Of a DNA stretch of 43,957 bases, positions 15,498-24,413 are shown piece after piece (the first letter of the stretch is position 1; each line of letters starts with the position of its first letter). The DNA is from an uncultured beta proteobacterium. Lineage in GTDB: Bacteria; Pseudomonadota; Gammaproteobacteria; Burkholderiales; Burkholderiaceae_C. The notes under the pieces are model-generated. The model had not been told where the DNA came from. It was given only the letters and a program-made list of their open reading frames with translations, and made no database searches. The position numbers were made by a program, and so were the translations under genes. The stretch lies in the NCBI GenBank assembly GCA_903930255.1, contig CAIYYA010000283.1:1-43957 (forward strand). The letters are read 5' to 3'.

Positions 15498-17411
15498 TTA
15501 GTTATTGGGTTTCAACTCAGCACCCGTCTCGGGCCGCCAGACGGTACCAATGGAAACTGTTTTGAGACGATTTTGCCGTCCGTACCAGAAATTGACCAGG
15601 CCGCGCGAGAAAAACACACCAGAGAACATGCTCGTCAAAATGCCCAGGCAATGCACCACCGCAAAACCGCGCACGGGCCCCGAGCCAAACGCCAGCAGCG
15701 CCAGCCCAGCGATCAGGGTGGTGATGTTGGAATCCAGAATGGTTGCCCAGGCGCGGTCGTAGCCCGTGTGAATGGCGGCCTGCGCCGAGGCGCCATTGCG
15801 CAGCTCTTCGCGCACACGCTCATTGATCAGCACGTTGGCGTCAATCGCCATACCCAGCACCAGTGCCATCGCTGCCATGCCGGGCAGGGTCAGGGTGGCT
15901 TGCAGCATCGACAACACCGCCACCAGCAGCAGCAGGTTAAAGGCCAGAGCAATGCTGGAAAACACACCAAAAAGCAGGTAATAAAGACACATAAAAAGCG
16001 CCACCGCCATAAAGCCCCAGGTCACGCTGTTAAAGCCCTTGGCGATATTTTCAGCACCCAGACTGGGACCGATGGTTGTTTCTTCAATGATTTCCATCGG
16101 TGCCGCCAGTGAGCCTGCACGCAGCAGCAAGGCGGTGTCGTTGGCTTCCATGGTGGTCATGCGGCCCGAAATTTGCACCCGACCACCGCCAATTTCGGTG
16201 CGAATGACCGGAGCCGTGACCACTTCGCCCTTGCCTTTTTCGAACAACAGGATGGCCATGCGTTTGCCCACGTTTTCACGCGTGATATCGCGAAAAATAC
16301 GCGTGCCTTTGGCATCCAGGTTCAAGTTCACCGTGGGTTCTTGGGTTTGGCTGTCAAAGCCGGGTTGCGCATCGGTGAGATTCTCACCCGTCAAGATAAC
16401 CTGCTTTTTAACGATAACGGCCTGGCCATTGCGCTCCAGGTAGCGCTCAGAGCCAAACGGCACCGTGCCATTGCCCAGCTCGGCGCTGCGTGCCTGTGTG
16501 CTTTCGTCAACCATGCGAACTTCTAGCGTAGCCGTGCGACCCAAAATATCTTTGGCCTTGGCGGTGTCTTGAACGCCGGGCAACTGCACCACGATTCGAT
16601 CCAGCCCCTGCTGCTGTATCACCGGCTCAGCCACGCCCAGCTCATTGATCCGGTTGTGCAGCGTGGTGATATTTTGCTTAAGCGCCTGATCCTGAATCCG
16701 CCGTGCCGCGTCAGGTTTGATACTGGCAGTCAAAACCAGGTCAGCCGCATCAGTTGTCTCGAGCGTTTGCAAATCGGCAAACTGATCCTGAAACACCGCT
16801 TGTGCGGCACTGCGCGTAGCACTGTCACGAAAGCGCACCTCGATCGTCTGCCCAATGCGATTGATACCACTGTGGCGCACATTTTTTTCGCGCAAACTCG
16901 TTCGCACATCGCCAGCCAGCGACTCAGCCCGCTTGCTTAAAGCGGCTTGCATATCGACTTGCAGCATAAAGTGCACGCCACCGCGCAAGTCCAGCCCCAA
17001 ATACATGGGTGCCGCATGCAAGCCAGACAACCAGGCTGGCGAACGCGACAAAAGATTCAATGCCACCACATAACCGGCATTGGCGCTGTCGCTGATCAGT
17101 TCTTTTTGAATCGCATCCTTTGCCTTGATCTGGCTCTCGGTGCTAGAGAAGCGGGCTTTTACCGAGACACCCTCTAGGCTGACTTGCTCGGCTGCGATGC
17201 CGGCAGCTTTCAACGCGGCTTCAACCCGCGCTTGCGTGGCAGCATCGATTTTGATCGATGGCTTGGCTGCCGACACCTGAACCGCAGGCGATTCACCAAA
17301 AAAATTGGGCAGTGCGTACAAGCCGCCCACCACCAGTGCCATCAAAATAATGGCATATTTCCAGACCGGATAACGATTCATGAGTCTCTTAATTAGGTCA
17401 AACTGCAACAA
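15498..17411 (-). CDS. secD: Protein translocase subunit SecD
   Basis: 637 residues. An N-terminal helix (about 17-36) is followed by the large periplasmic P1 domain with GLDLRGGVHFMLQVDM and VVQLPGVQDTAKAKDILG. Five C-terminal membrane helices include GMAIDANVLINERVREELR, and GYDRAWATILDSNITTLIAG lies in the characteristic DxxNxT region. It is the middle gene of yajC-secD-secF, the normal arrangement. The protein works in the inner membrane with SecF and YajC. Confidence 0.96.
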   Translation of the reverse strand: MLQFDLIKRLMNRYPVWKYAIILMALVVGGLYALPNFFGESPAVQVSAAKPSIKIDAATQARVEAALKAAGIAAEQVSLEGVSVKARFSSTESQIKAKDAIQKELISDSANAGYVVALNLLSRSPAWLSGLHAAPMYLGLDLRGGVHFMLQVDMQAALSKRAESLAGDVRTSLREKNVRHSGINRIGQTIEVRFRDSATRSAAQAVFQDQFADLQTLETTDAADLVLTASIKPDAARRIQDQALKQNITTLHNRINELGVAEPVIQQQGLDRIVVQLPGVQDTAKAKDILGRTATLEVRMVDESTQARSAELGNGTVPFGSERYLERNGQAVIVKKQVILTGENLTDAQPGFDSQTQEPTVNLNLDAKGTRIFRDITRENVGKRMAILLFEKGKGEVVTAPVIRTEIGGGRVQISGRMTTMEANDTALLLRAGSLAAPMEIIEETTIGPSLGAENIAKGFNSVTWGFMAVALFMCLYYLLFGVFSSIALAFNLLLLVAVLSMLQATLTLPGMAAMALVLGMAIDANVLINERVREELRNGASAQAAIHTGYDRAWATILDSNITTLIAGLALLAFGSGPVRGFAVVHCLGILTSMFSGVFFSRGLVNFWYGRQNRLKTVSIGTVWRPETGAELKPNN

Positions 17412-17438
17412 GCCGGCAAAAACCAGGCTCGTCAGGGG

Positions 17439-17765
17439 TTATTTGATGCTGCCTTTTGGCAAAACCTGCACCACGGCACTGCGCTGAATCTGCACTTCAA
17501 CCCCGTCGGCGATTTCCAAACCCAAATAGCTGTCACCCAATTTGGCAACCTTGCCCAGCAAACCACCGGCCGTCACCACCTCATCGCCCTTGGCCAGAGA
17601 TTCCACCATAGATTTGTGATCTTTGGCTTTTTTCATTTGCGGACGGATCATCACAAAATACAACACCACAAACATCAAAACCAAAGGCAACATGCTCATC
17701 AGTGAAGATTGCGCATCGGCCCCGGCAACCGCGGCAGTTTGAGCAAAAGCAGAAGAAATAAACAC
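17439..17765 (-). CDS. yajC: Sec translocon accessory protein YajC
   Basis: 108 residues from a GTG at 17765, preceded by GGAG with 6-nt spacing. A longer frame continues upstream to 17924, but the extra 53 residues look unlike any YajC and overlap the next gene. The protein has one N-terminal membrane helix (about 22-40), then MIRPQMKKAKDH and the conserved GDEVVTAGGLLGKV. YajC binds SecDF. Directly upstream would be tgt in many bacteria; here it is the indolepyruvate oxidoreductase gene, 145 bp away. Confidence 0.94.
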   Translation of the reverse strand: MFISSAFAQTAAVAGADAQSSLMSMLPLVLMFVVLYFVMIRPQMKKAKDHKSMVESLAKGDEVVTAGGLLGKVAKLGDSYLGLEIADGVEVQIQRSAVVQVLPKGSIK

Positions 17766-17910
17766 AGGCAACTCCAGATTCTTGGTAAACAAATAAAAAG
17801 CAAAGGGCTTTTTCAATGCCAACAAACAGGCATGAAACAAGCGGCTGACGATTGTATGCGGCTCACCTAGGCTTTGCGCACAACAAGGAATGCGATGGCA
17901 TGTGCAGCCG

Positions 17911-20900
17911 CTACAAAAGGGCATCCCAAGCGGCCTGCAACGCTTGCCACTGCAGCCGAGCTTGCTTCAGATGACGCGCTTTGACATAGCCAAAGCCCCT
18001 GATTTGCTCTGGAATACAGGCAATTTGCACGGCCAGCGCATACAACTTGTCACCCTGCGACTGCTCTGGCCCTTGCGCCAGAACACGCAGCAAACCGTCA
18101 ATAGCCTGACGATACTCGGTGATCAAATTGCGCTCTTGCTGGCGTTCTGGCGTTTTGCCAAACACATCGAAAAGCGTGCCGCGCAACCCCTTGCAGCGGG
18201 CCAGCAACTTAAAAGCGAACATGCTCATGGGTCCATAGACCTGCTTCTGCAACTCTCCCTTGGCATTCTTTTTAGCCCAAAGCGGGGGCGCCAGATGAAA
18301 ACGCAACCGATAGTTGCCCGCAAACTGGTTGGCCACTTGGGCTGCAAAACGACCATCGGTGTAGAGCCGCGCCACCTCATACTCGTCTTTGTAGGCCATC
18401 AGCTTGTACAAATAGCGCACAACGGCTTCACTCAGGCTGGTTTTGCCCCACAACGCATCGACTTGCTGCACCTGCAGAACGAAAGCCCGGTAACTTGCTG
18501 CATAAGCGGCATTTTGATAAAGCGTCAAATCGTGCACACGCTGTGCCACACGATCGGACAGACTGGTGATCATGCTAATGGGCTGTGCAGGCTGCAGCAA
18601 GGCCTGCACAGCAGCCAGGTTATGGGCGCATTGGCGCCCCCAGGCAAAGGCCGCCTGATTGTTTTGCACTTGCACGCCATTCAGCAGCATGGCCTGCATC
18701 AGCGCTGCCAAACTCAGTGGCACACGCCCGAGTTGCCAGGCATAGCCCAAGAGCAGCGGGTTGGTGTAAATCGAATCTCCCAATGCCACTTGGGCAACCC
18801 ATTGCGCATCAAACATTCCCAACCCGGACGCTCCCACCTGCGCCTGGATCGCCGCCGTGCAGGCATCATGCGGAAACTGCCAGTTCGCGCTGTGCACAAA
18901 AGCGGCCGTTGGTGTGGCGTGCGTATTCAACGCCACAAAGGTTCGCTCAGCCTGCATCAGAGCTCGGGTGTATTCGCCAGCCGTCACAAGAGCATCGCAA
19001 CCCAGCACCAGATCAGCGCTCGCAGCATCCACTTTGCTGGTGCAAATCGAATCTGCGGAATCGGCAATCTGCACATAACTCCAGGTGGAACCGCCCTTTT
19101 GTGCCAGGCCACCGGCATCTTGCGTCACCACACCTTTGCCGTCCAGATGCGCCGCCATGCCAAGTAACTGACCGATCGTGATGACGCCAGTGCCCCCCAC
19201 GCCGCTCACGACAATGCGCCAAACACGCGATGTGCTGGGCAAAATCGGCTCAGGCAAGATCGGCAAATGCTGCAAATGATCTTGCCGGCTTGGCTCGGCT
19301 TGGTGATGTTGCCCGCCCTGAAGCGAGACAAAGCTGGGGCAAAAGCCTTTGACACAACTGAAATCTTTGTTGCAGCTGCTCTGATTGATGACCCGTTTGC
19401 GACCAAATTCGGTTTCTAAGGGTTCCACGCTCAAACAATTCGACTGTTCACCACAATCACCGCAGCCTTCGCAGACCAGCGCATTGATCAGCATGCGCTG
19501 ATCTGGTTCAGCCAGGCTGCCACGTTTGCGCCGACGGCGTTTTTCGGTCGCGCAGGTCTGGTCATAAATAATGATGCTGGTGCCTGGCATTGCGCGCATT
19601 TCAAGCTGGATGCGCTCGAGTTCGTCACGGTGCTGCACCACGACACCCTCGGCCAGCGCCACGCCATGGTATTTGTCAGGCTCATCGGTCACGATCACCA
19701 GTTTGCTCGCGCCTTCAGACAACAGGCTGCGCATGATCTGCAGCACGCTATGACCCTGCGCCCGCTCACCGACGCGCTGACCGCCGGTCATGGCCACGGC
19801 ATCGTTGTAAAGCACTTTGTAAGTGATGTTCACACCCGCAGCAATGCTTTGGCGAATAGCCAAGAAACCACTGTGAAAATAGGTGCCGTCGCCCAAATTA
19901 GCAAACACATGGGAGTCCCTGCAAAAAGGCTGCTGCCCGACCCAAGCCACACCTTCGCCGCCCATTTGTGAAAAAGTGCTGGTGCTCCGGTCCATCCAAA
20001 GTGCCATGTAGTGACAGCCAATGCCCGCCAACGCACGCGACCCATCCGGCACACGCGTGCTGGTGTTGTGGGGGCAGCCACTACAAAACCAGGCCGAGCG
20101 TTCCAGCTTAACGGGTGGCACCAGCAAAGCCGCGCGCTCGCGGGCTTCGAGCTGCGCCAAGTGCTGATGCATGCGCGCGCCAACCGCCGCAGGTACACCC
20201 AACTTGTCAAGTCGACTGGCGATCGCCTTGGCGATCAGCGCCGGATTCAGGTCAGCGTTGGCCCGCAACAAACTGCTACCGCCCGGGTTAGGCTGACTCC
20301 ATTCGCCCCCAGAACCGTCGCCAGCGCTGGCAAATTTGCCCACCACATGGGGTCGCTGAGGGCAGCTATAAAGCGCTTCTTTGAGCTGATACTCAATAAG
20401 CTGGCGTTTTTCTTCAACCACCAGAATCTCTTGCAACCCTTGGGCAAAATCGCGCGTGCTCGAAGGCTCGAGTGGCCAAACTACGGCAACTTTATGCAGG
20501 CGGATACCCAGCTGTTGACACACGGCATTGTCCAAGCCCAAATCAAGCAGCGCCTGGCGCGTGTCGTTAAAGGCTTTGCCGCTGGCCATGATGCCAAAAC
20601 GGTCGTGCGCGCTGGCGATCACGGTGTGATTGAGTTTGTTGGCGCGCACATAGGCCAGTGCGGCATACCACTTGAAGTTCATCAAGCGCGCCTCTTGCTC
20701 GAGCGCCGCGTCAGGCCAGCGAATGTGCAAGCCACCAGCAGGCATGGCAAAGTCTTGAGGCAAGATAATGTTCACGCGAGCGGCATCAATCTGCACCGAG
20801 GCCGACGATTCGACCACCTCCTGTATCGTCTTCATGCCCGCCCACAAGCCTGAAAAGCGACTCATTGCGATGGCATGCAGCCCCAAATCCAGAATCTCTT

Positions 20901-21432
20901 GCACATTGGCCGGAAAAAACACCGGCAAGCCACAGGCCTTAAAAATGTGATCGCTTTGGTGTGCGGTGGTTGAGCTTTTGCTCAGATGGTCGTCCCCCGC
21001 CACCGCCAGCACACCACCCAGCCGGGCAGTGCCAGCCATATTGGCGTGCTTGAAAACATCGGCACTGCGGTCAACACCCGGCCCTTTGCCGTACCAAATG
21101 CCAAAAACACCATCGAATTTTTTGCTTTGTGGGTACAAATCGAGTTGCTGAGTTCCCCACACCGCCGTGGCCGCCAGCTCTTCATTCACCCCCGGCTGAA
21201 AAACAATCTGCCGCGCCTGCAAATGTGGCGCAGCAGCCACCAAAGCCTGATCGTAATTACCCAGAGGCGAACCACGGTAGCCACTGATAAAGCCTGCCGT
21301 TTTCAGGCCAGCCCAAGCATCGCGCTGCTGCTGCATCATGGGCAGGCGAACCAGCGCCTGCACACCACTCATCAACGCAAGCCCCTCGACCAGGGTGTAT
21401 TTATCGTCCAGCGAAACCGGCTTTAAAGTCAT
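17911..21432 (-). CDS. Fused indolepyruvate ferredoxin oxidoreductase
   Basis: 1173 residues, the usual size of the fused form in proteobacteria. The N-terminal half (about 15-640) carries the pyrimidine-binding and thiamine diphosphate domains (SGYRGSPLG; FCSGCPHNTSTRVPDGSRAL; GGEGVAWVGQQPF). A cysteine-rich segment (about 645-700, CEGCGDCGEQSNC and SSCNKDFSCVKGFC) should hold one or two iron-sulfur clusters. From about 742 follows the gamma-type domain (VVSGVGGTGVITIGQLLGMA), then a C-terminal domain of unknown role. It oxidatively decarboxylates aryl pyruvates, or branched 2-oxoacids in some members, to acyl-CoA. The start codon lies only 4 bp from a hairpin repeat copy, and its ribosome-binding site is weak. 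Confidence 0.92.
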   Translation of the reverse strand: MTLKPVSLDDKYTLVEGLALMSGVQALVRLPMMQQQRDAWAGLKTAGFISGYRGSPLGNYDQALVAAAPHLQARQIVFQPGVNEELAATAVWGTQQLDLYPQSKKFDGVFGIWYGKGPGVDRSADVFKHANMAGTARLGGVLAVAGDDHLSKSSTTAHQSDHIFKACGLPVFFPANVQEILDLGLHAIAMSRFSGLWAGMKTIQEVVESSASVQIDAARVNIILPQDFAMPAGGLHIRWPDAALEQEARLMNFKWYAALAYVRANKLNHTVIASAHDRFGIMASGKAFNDTRQALLDLGLDNAVCQQLGIRLHKVAVVWPLEPSSTRDFAQGLQEILVVEEKRQLIEYQLKEALYSCPQRPHVVGKFASAGDGSGGEWSQPNPGGSSLLRANADLNPALIAKAIASRLDKLGVPAAVGARMHQHLAQLEARERAALLVPPVKLERSAWFCSGCPHNTSTRVPDGSRALAGIGCHYMALWMDRSTSTFSQMGGEGVAWVGQQPFCRDSHVFANLGDGTYFHSGFLAIRQSIAAGVNITYKVLYNDAVAMTGGQRVGERAQGHSVLQIMRSLLSEGASKLVIVTDEPDKYHGVALAEGVVVQHRDELERIQLEMRAMPGTSIIIYDQTCATEKRRRRKRGSLAEPDQRMLINALVCEGCGDCGEQSNCLSVEPLETEFGRKRVINQSSCNKDFSCVKGFCPSFVSLQGGQHHQAEPSRQDHLQHLPILPEPILPSTSRVWRIVVSGVGGTGVITIGQLLGMAAHLDGKGVVTQDAGGLAQKGGSTWSYVQIADSADSICTSKVDAASADLVLGCDALVTAGEYTRALMQAERTFVALNTHATPTAAFVHSANWQFPHDACTAAIQAQVGASGLGMFDAQWVAQVALGDSIYTNPLLLGYAWQLGRVPLSLAALMQAMLLNGVQVQNNQAAFAWGRQCAHNLAAVQALLQPAQPISMITSLSDRVAQRVHDLTLYQNAAYAASYRAFVLQVQQVDALWGKTSLSEAVVRYLYKLMAYKDEYEVARLYTDGRFAAQVANQFAGNYRLRFHLAPPLWAKKNAKGELQKQVYGPMSMFAFKLLARCKGLRGTLFDVFGKTPERQQERNLITEYRQAIDGLLRVLAQGPEQSQGDKLYALAVQIACIPEQIRGFGYVKARHLKQARLQWQALQAAWDALL

Positions 21433-21435
21433 ATA

Positions 21436-21488
21436 AGAAATAGACCTCTAACGCACGCCAATCATGCGTGAGTAGCTATTTAATCAAG
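21436..21488 (+). repeat. Short hairpin repeat, copy 3
   Basis: CCTCTAACGCACG, a spacer, then GCGTGAGTAGCTATTTAATC, the same family as 2364-2420. It occupies the immediate 5' leader of the indolepyruvate oxidoreductase gene, where a ribosome-binding site would be expected, so it could affect translation. Confidence 0.55.
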
Positions 21489-21500
21489 AGCGATTAAGGC

Positions 21501-22451
21501 CTAGCGCTGGAGCACTTTGCGAATTGTTTGCGCCAGCTCTTCGGCAACAAACTTGGCTACATAACCATCTGCACCCACTTTTTTAACATGGTCTTCGTTG
21601 GTTGCACCCGTGAGCGACGAATGGATAACCACCGGTATCGAGGCAAAACGCGAGTCTTGCTTGATATTGCGTGTCAGCGTAAAGCCGTCCATTTCGGGCA
21701 TTTCGAGGTCTGTTAGCACCAAGGCCACTTTGTCTTTGATTGTTTGACCCTGCGCCTGCGCCTGCGCCGCCAGCGCATTGAGCTTGTTCCACGCTTCCAG
21801 GCCAGACTTGGTCATGACATAGGGCACATCCATGGCTTTGAGCCCCTGCTCAATCATCATGCGCGCCACCGCCGAGTCATCAGCAGCCAGAATCACTGTG
21901 CCCGGGGGCAAATGGAGCTTGGCACTGACTTCGGTATTGGCGTTATGCTGCTCAGGGAACACATCGCGCAAAATTTGCTCGACGTCGAGCACCTGAGCCA
22001 AGCGGGTGTTTTCAGCATTCCCATCGAGTCGCGCAATGCTGGTCACCAAGCCACCGCCACGACCTTCGGCTGAAAGCACGTTTTTCCACTCCAGGCGCAC
22101 GATTTCGTTAACCTCTTCAACGGCAAAAGCCTGTGTGGTGCGAGCAAACTCAGTCACCAGCAAGATACCCAGTCCCTTGGTGGGATTGCAGCCCACAATG
22201 AGCGGCAAATTGATCACCGAGATCATCTGCCCGCGAATGTTCGCCACCCCCATCACCGACGGTGGTGAATTCACCATGGCGGTAATTTCTGGCATCACCA
22301 GAATTTCACGCACCTTAAAAACATTGATGCCAAAGAGTTCGCGTCGGTCGGTGCCAGGCGCTTCACCACAGCGAAACAGCAAAAGCTCGAACATGCTGTT
22401 GCTCGCCAAATTGGTCCGTTCGTCAATATCGCGCATGCTTGAATGGTTCAT
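21501..22451 (-). CDS. CheV-type chemotaxis coupling protein (CheW plus receiver)
   Basis: 316 residues. Residues about 18-165 are a CheW domain (FELLLFRCGE, FGINVFKVREIL, GVANIRGQMISVINL). Residues about 185-315 are a response-regulator receiver: acidic pair Asp191-Asp192, phospho-acceptor Asp248 in VLTDLEMPEMDGF, and conserved Lys300. CheV links chemoreceptors to the kinase CheA, and phosphorylation of the receiver helps adaptation. No other chemotaxis genes lie nearby, which is common for cheV. It follows mltA on the same strand after a 67-bp gap. Confidence 0.93.
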   Translation of the reverse strand: MNHSSMRDIDERTNLASNSMFELLLFRCGEAPGTDRRELFGINVFKVREILVMPEITAMVNSPPSVMGVANIRGQMISVINLPLIVGCNPTKGLGILLVTEFARTTQAFAVEEVNEIVRLEWKNVLSAEGRGGGLVTSIARLDGNAENTRLAQVLDVEQILRDVFPEQHNANTEVSAKLHLPPGTVILAADDSAVARMMIEQGLKAMDVPYVMTKSGLEAWNKLNALAAQAQAQGQTIKDKVALVLTDLEMPEMDGFTLTRNIKQDSRFASIPVVIHSSLTGATNEDHVKKVGADGYVAKFVAEELAQTIRKVLQR

Positions 22452-22518
22452 GATTACTTCTTCAACAGTTAAGGGGTCAACATTGGCATCTAATCGTTAG
22501 CTGATCGTCGATGGTACG

Positions 22519-23598
22519 TTATTGTGCACCTTTGGGCCACAGCACCCAAAGTTGCAAATTTTGCTTCAAGCGCCCTGCCAGTTCACCGGCATCGGCGCCC
22601 CATCCCACAAAAAAATCTGCGCGCAGCGCACCACGTATGGCCGTGCCAGTGTCCTGCGCCAACACCAAGCGCTGCAACGATACGCTGCTACCCTGCGAGG
22701 CCAGCCAAACCGGCGTGCCATACGGGATGCTTTGCGGATCCACTGCAATCGAACGACCGGGGGTCAGGGGCACGCCTTGCGCACCCTTGGGACCAAAAGC
22801 CGCATCCAGCACACCCAGGCGCTCTTCCCTGAAAAACACCACGCGAGGGTTACGCCAAAGCAACGCATTGACCCGCTCTGGGTTTTGTTTAATCCAGCCC
22901 AGAATGCCTGGCCAGGAGGCATCGCGTAACTCACCTTGCTCGAGCAACCAACGCCCGATGCTTTGGTAGGGGTGACCGTTATGCCCCGCATAGGCCAAGC
23001 GCACAAAGCTTTCAGACCCATCGTTTTCACGAATACGCACTCGCCCCGAACCCTGTATCTGCAGCAGCATGGCTTGCACCGGGTCGCTCAAATATGCAAT
23101 TTCGCGACCTTTCAAGGCGCTTTGGGCGCTGGCGAGTGTGTCGATTTCTTGCCGGCTAAACCAGGGCTGGCGCGAATTTAAATAGGCGGGTGTCTGGTAA
23201 ATCGGCACCTCAAAGCCCGGCCCTGGAAGTCGCTGCCCTTGCAATTCGGGCTCAAAATAGGCGGTGAGCAAACCCGCATCCGACGCGCTGCCAGAAGCCA
23301 GCACCCGGTAGGGTTGCAGCTGCGCCATCATCCATTGACGCTGCTCCACTGCGCTGGCAATGCTCAAACCACGCACCTGCGGACACAAGTACGCAAACAC
23401 CGGCCCCGGTTTTTCGCAGCTTTTGAGCCAGGCGTTCCAGGCCTCAAAAAGAGTGTCGTCGTCGAATCCGGGCAAATCAGTCCAAGCCGCAGGAACCCAA
23501 CGATTGTTAGGTGGTGGCCGCACGGACTCAGCAGCTGGCAGCTGCGCAGCGGCCCAGCTCGCCATCATCAACCAACAGCACAGGATTATTTTTTTCAT
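22519..23598 (-). CDS. mltA: Membrane-bound lytic murein transglycosylase A
   Basis: 359 residues from the ATG at 23598. A longer frame goes 19 codons further, but this ATG begins a clear signal sequence (MKKIILCCWLMMASWAAAQ) and overlaps the nitrilase stop by 4 bp, so it is preferred. The MltA domain (YFEPELQGQRLPGPGFEVPI) is followed by the 3D domain with the catalytic aspartate region AQDTGTAIRGALRADFFVG. It cleaves peptidoglycan between MurNAc and GlcNAc to give 1,6-anhydro ends. Unlike Escherichia coli MltA there is no obvious lipobox; the signal ends in ALA-like AAAQ, so it may be periplasmic. Confidence 0.92.
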   Translation of the reverse strand: MKKIILCCWLMMASWAAAQLPAAESVRPPPNNRWVPAAWTDLPGFDDDTLFEAWNAWLKSCEKPGPVFAYLCPQVRGLSIASAVEQRQWMMAQLQPYRVLASGSASDAGLLTAYFEPELQGQRLPGPGFEVPIYQTPAYLNSRQPWFSRQEIDTLASAQSALKGREIAYLSDPVQAMLLQIQGSGRVRIRENDGSESFVRLAYAGHNGHPYQSIGRWLLEQGELRDASWPGILGWIKQNPERVNALLWRNPRVVFFREERLGVLDAAFGPKGAQGVPLTPGRSIAVDPQSIPYGTPVWLASQGSSVSLQRLVLAQDTGTAIRGALRADFFVGWGADAGELAGRLKQNLQLWVLWPKGAQ

Positions 23599-24413
23599 AA
23601 CATGCGATGTTGCAAGGCCGGCAAACGGCTGCGACACTGCTGCAACGCATCCCACGACAAATCCGCCAGCACCACACCAGCTCCCTCTGCACGTTCAGCC
23701 AGCACTTTGCCCCAGGCATCCACCAGCATCGCATGACCCCAGGTGTGGCGCTGGTTGTCATGCACACCACCTTGTGCAGCGGCACCAACATAAGCCAGAT
23801 TTTCGAGTGCGCGAACACGCAGCAGCAGCTCCCAATGGGCCTGACCCGTGGTGTAGGTAAAAGCACTGGGCGCCAGCAAAAGATGCGCCCCGGCTTGCGC
23901 ATAGTGACGATACAACTCGGCAAAACGCAAGTCGTAGCAGACACTCAAGCCAATCCGCCAAAGATGCCCATCTCGTGAGGGCAAATCAAAATGCACGGGC
24001 TCTGTGCCGCTCGCCAACACCAGCGACTCGTCATAGTGTTCTGTGCCATTGTTAAAGCGAAACAAGTGCATTTTGTCGTAGCGCGCCACACACAGCCCTT
24101 GCGGATTGAACACCAAACTGCTGTTAAAAACCCGGTTTTCCTGCGCTGGTGCACAAATTGGCAGCGTGCCGCCCACCACCCACAAACCCAACCCGTGGGC
24201 AACTTCACTTAAAAATTGCTGAATCGGTCCCGTGCCAAAAGGCTCCGAAATGAGCAACTTGTCGGCATCGCGCTGCCCCATCAAACAAAAATACTCGGGC
24301 AATATCGCCAGCTCGGCACCGGCCTGAGCTGCCGCCTCCAAACATTGGCGCGCCTGCGCCAAGTTGGCGGCAACAGCGCTGCCAGAGACCATTTGAATGG
24401 CTGCAACTTTCAT
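23595..24413 (-). CDS. Carbon-nitrogen hydrolase (nitrilase superfamily, Nit2/deaminated-glutathione-amidase type)
   Basis: 272 residues. The Glu-Lys-Cys triad is visible: Glu40 in LPEYF, Lys114 in YDKMHLF and Cys159 in SVCYDLRF. The motifs and length match the Nit1/Nit2 branch, which repairs deaminated glutathione or hydrolyses omega-amides. The start overlaps the yhdP stop by 4 bp and the stop overlaps the mltA start by 4 bp, so yhdP, this gene and mltA form a tightly coupled set. A link in function with envelope genes is not obvious; the order is common in betaproteobacteria as far as I recall. Confidence 0.92.
   Translation of the reverse strand: MKVAAIQMVSGSAVAANLAQARQCLEAAAQAGAELAILPEYFCLMGQRDADKLLISEPFGTGPIQQFLSEVAHGLGLWVVGGTLPICAPAQENRVFNSSLVFNPQGLCVARYDKMHLFRFNNGTEHYDESLVLASGTEPVHFDLPSRDGHLWRIGLSVCYDLRFAELYRHYAQAGAHLLLAPSAFTYTTGQAHWELLLRVRALENLAYVGAAAQGGVHDNQRHTWGHAMLVDAWGKVLAERAEGAGVVLADLSWDALQQCRSRLPALQHRML

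Noticed and set aside
17439..17924. 161-residue version of YajC with a 53-residue N-terminal extension
   Set aside because: The extension has no YajC similarity and overlaps the oxidoreductase gene; the GTG at 17765 has a good GGAG and gives the normal 108 residues.
17890..19167. 425-codon plus-strand frame opposite the indolepyruvate oxidoreductase gene
   Set aside because: Long only because of the codon bias of the real gene on the other strand; no domain is visible.
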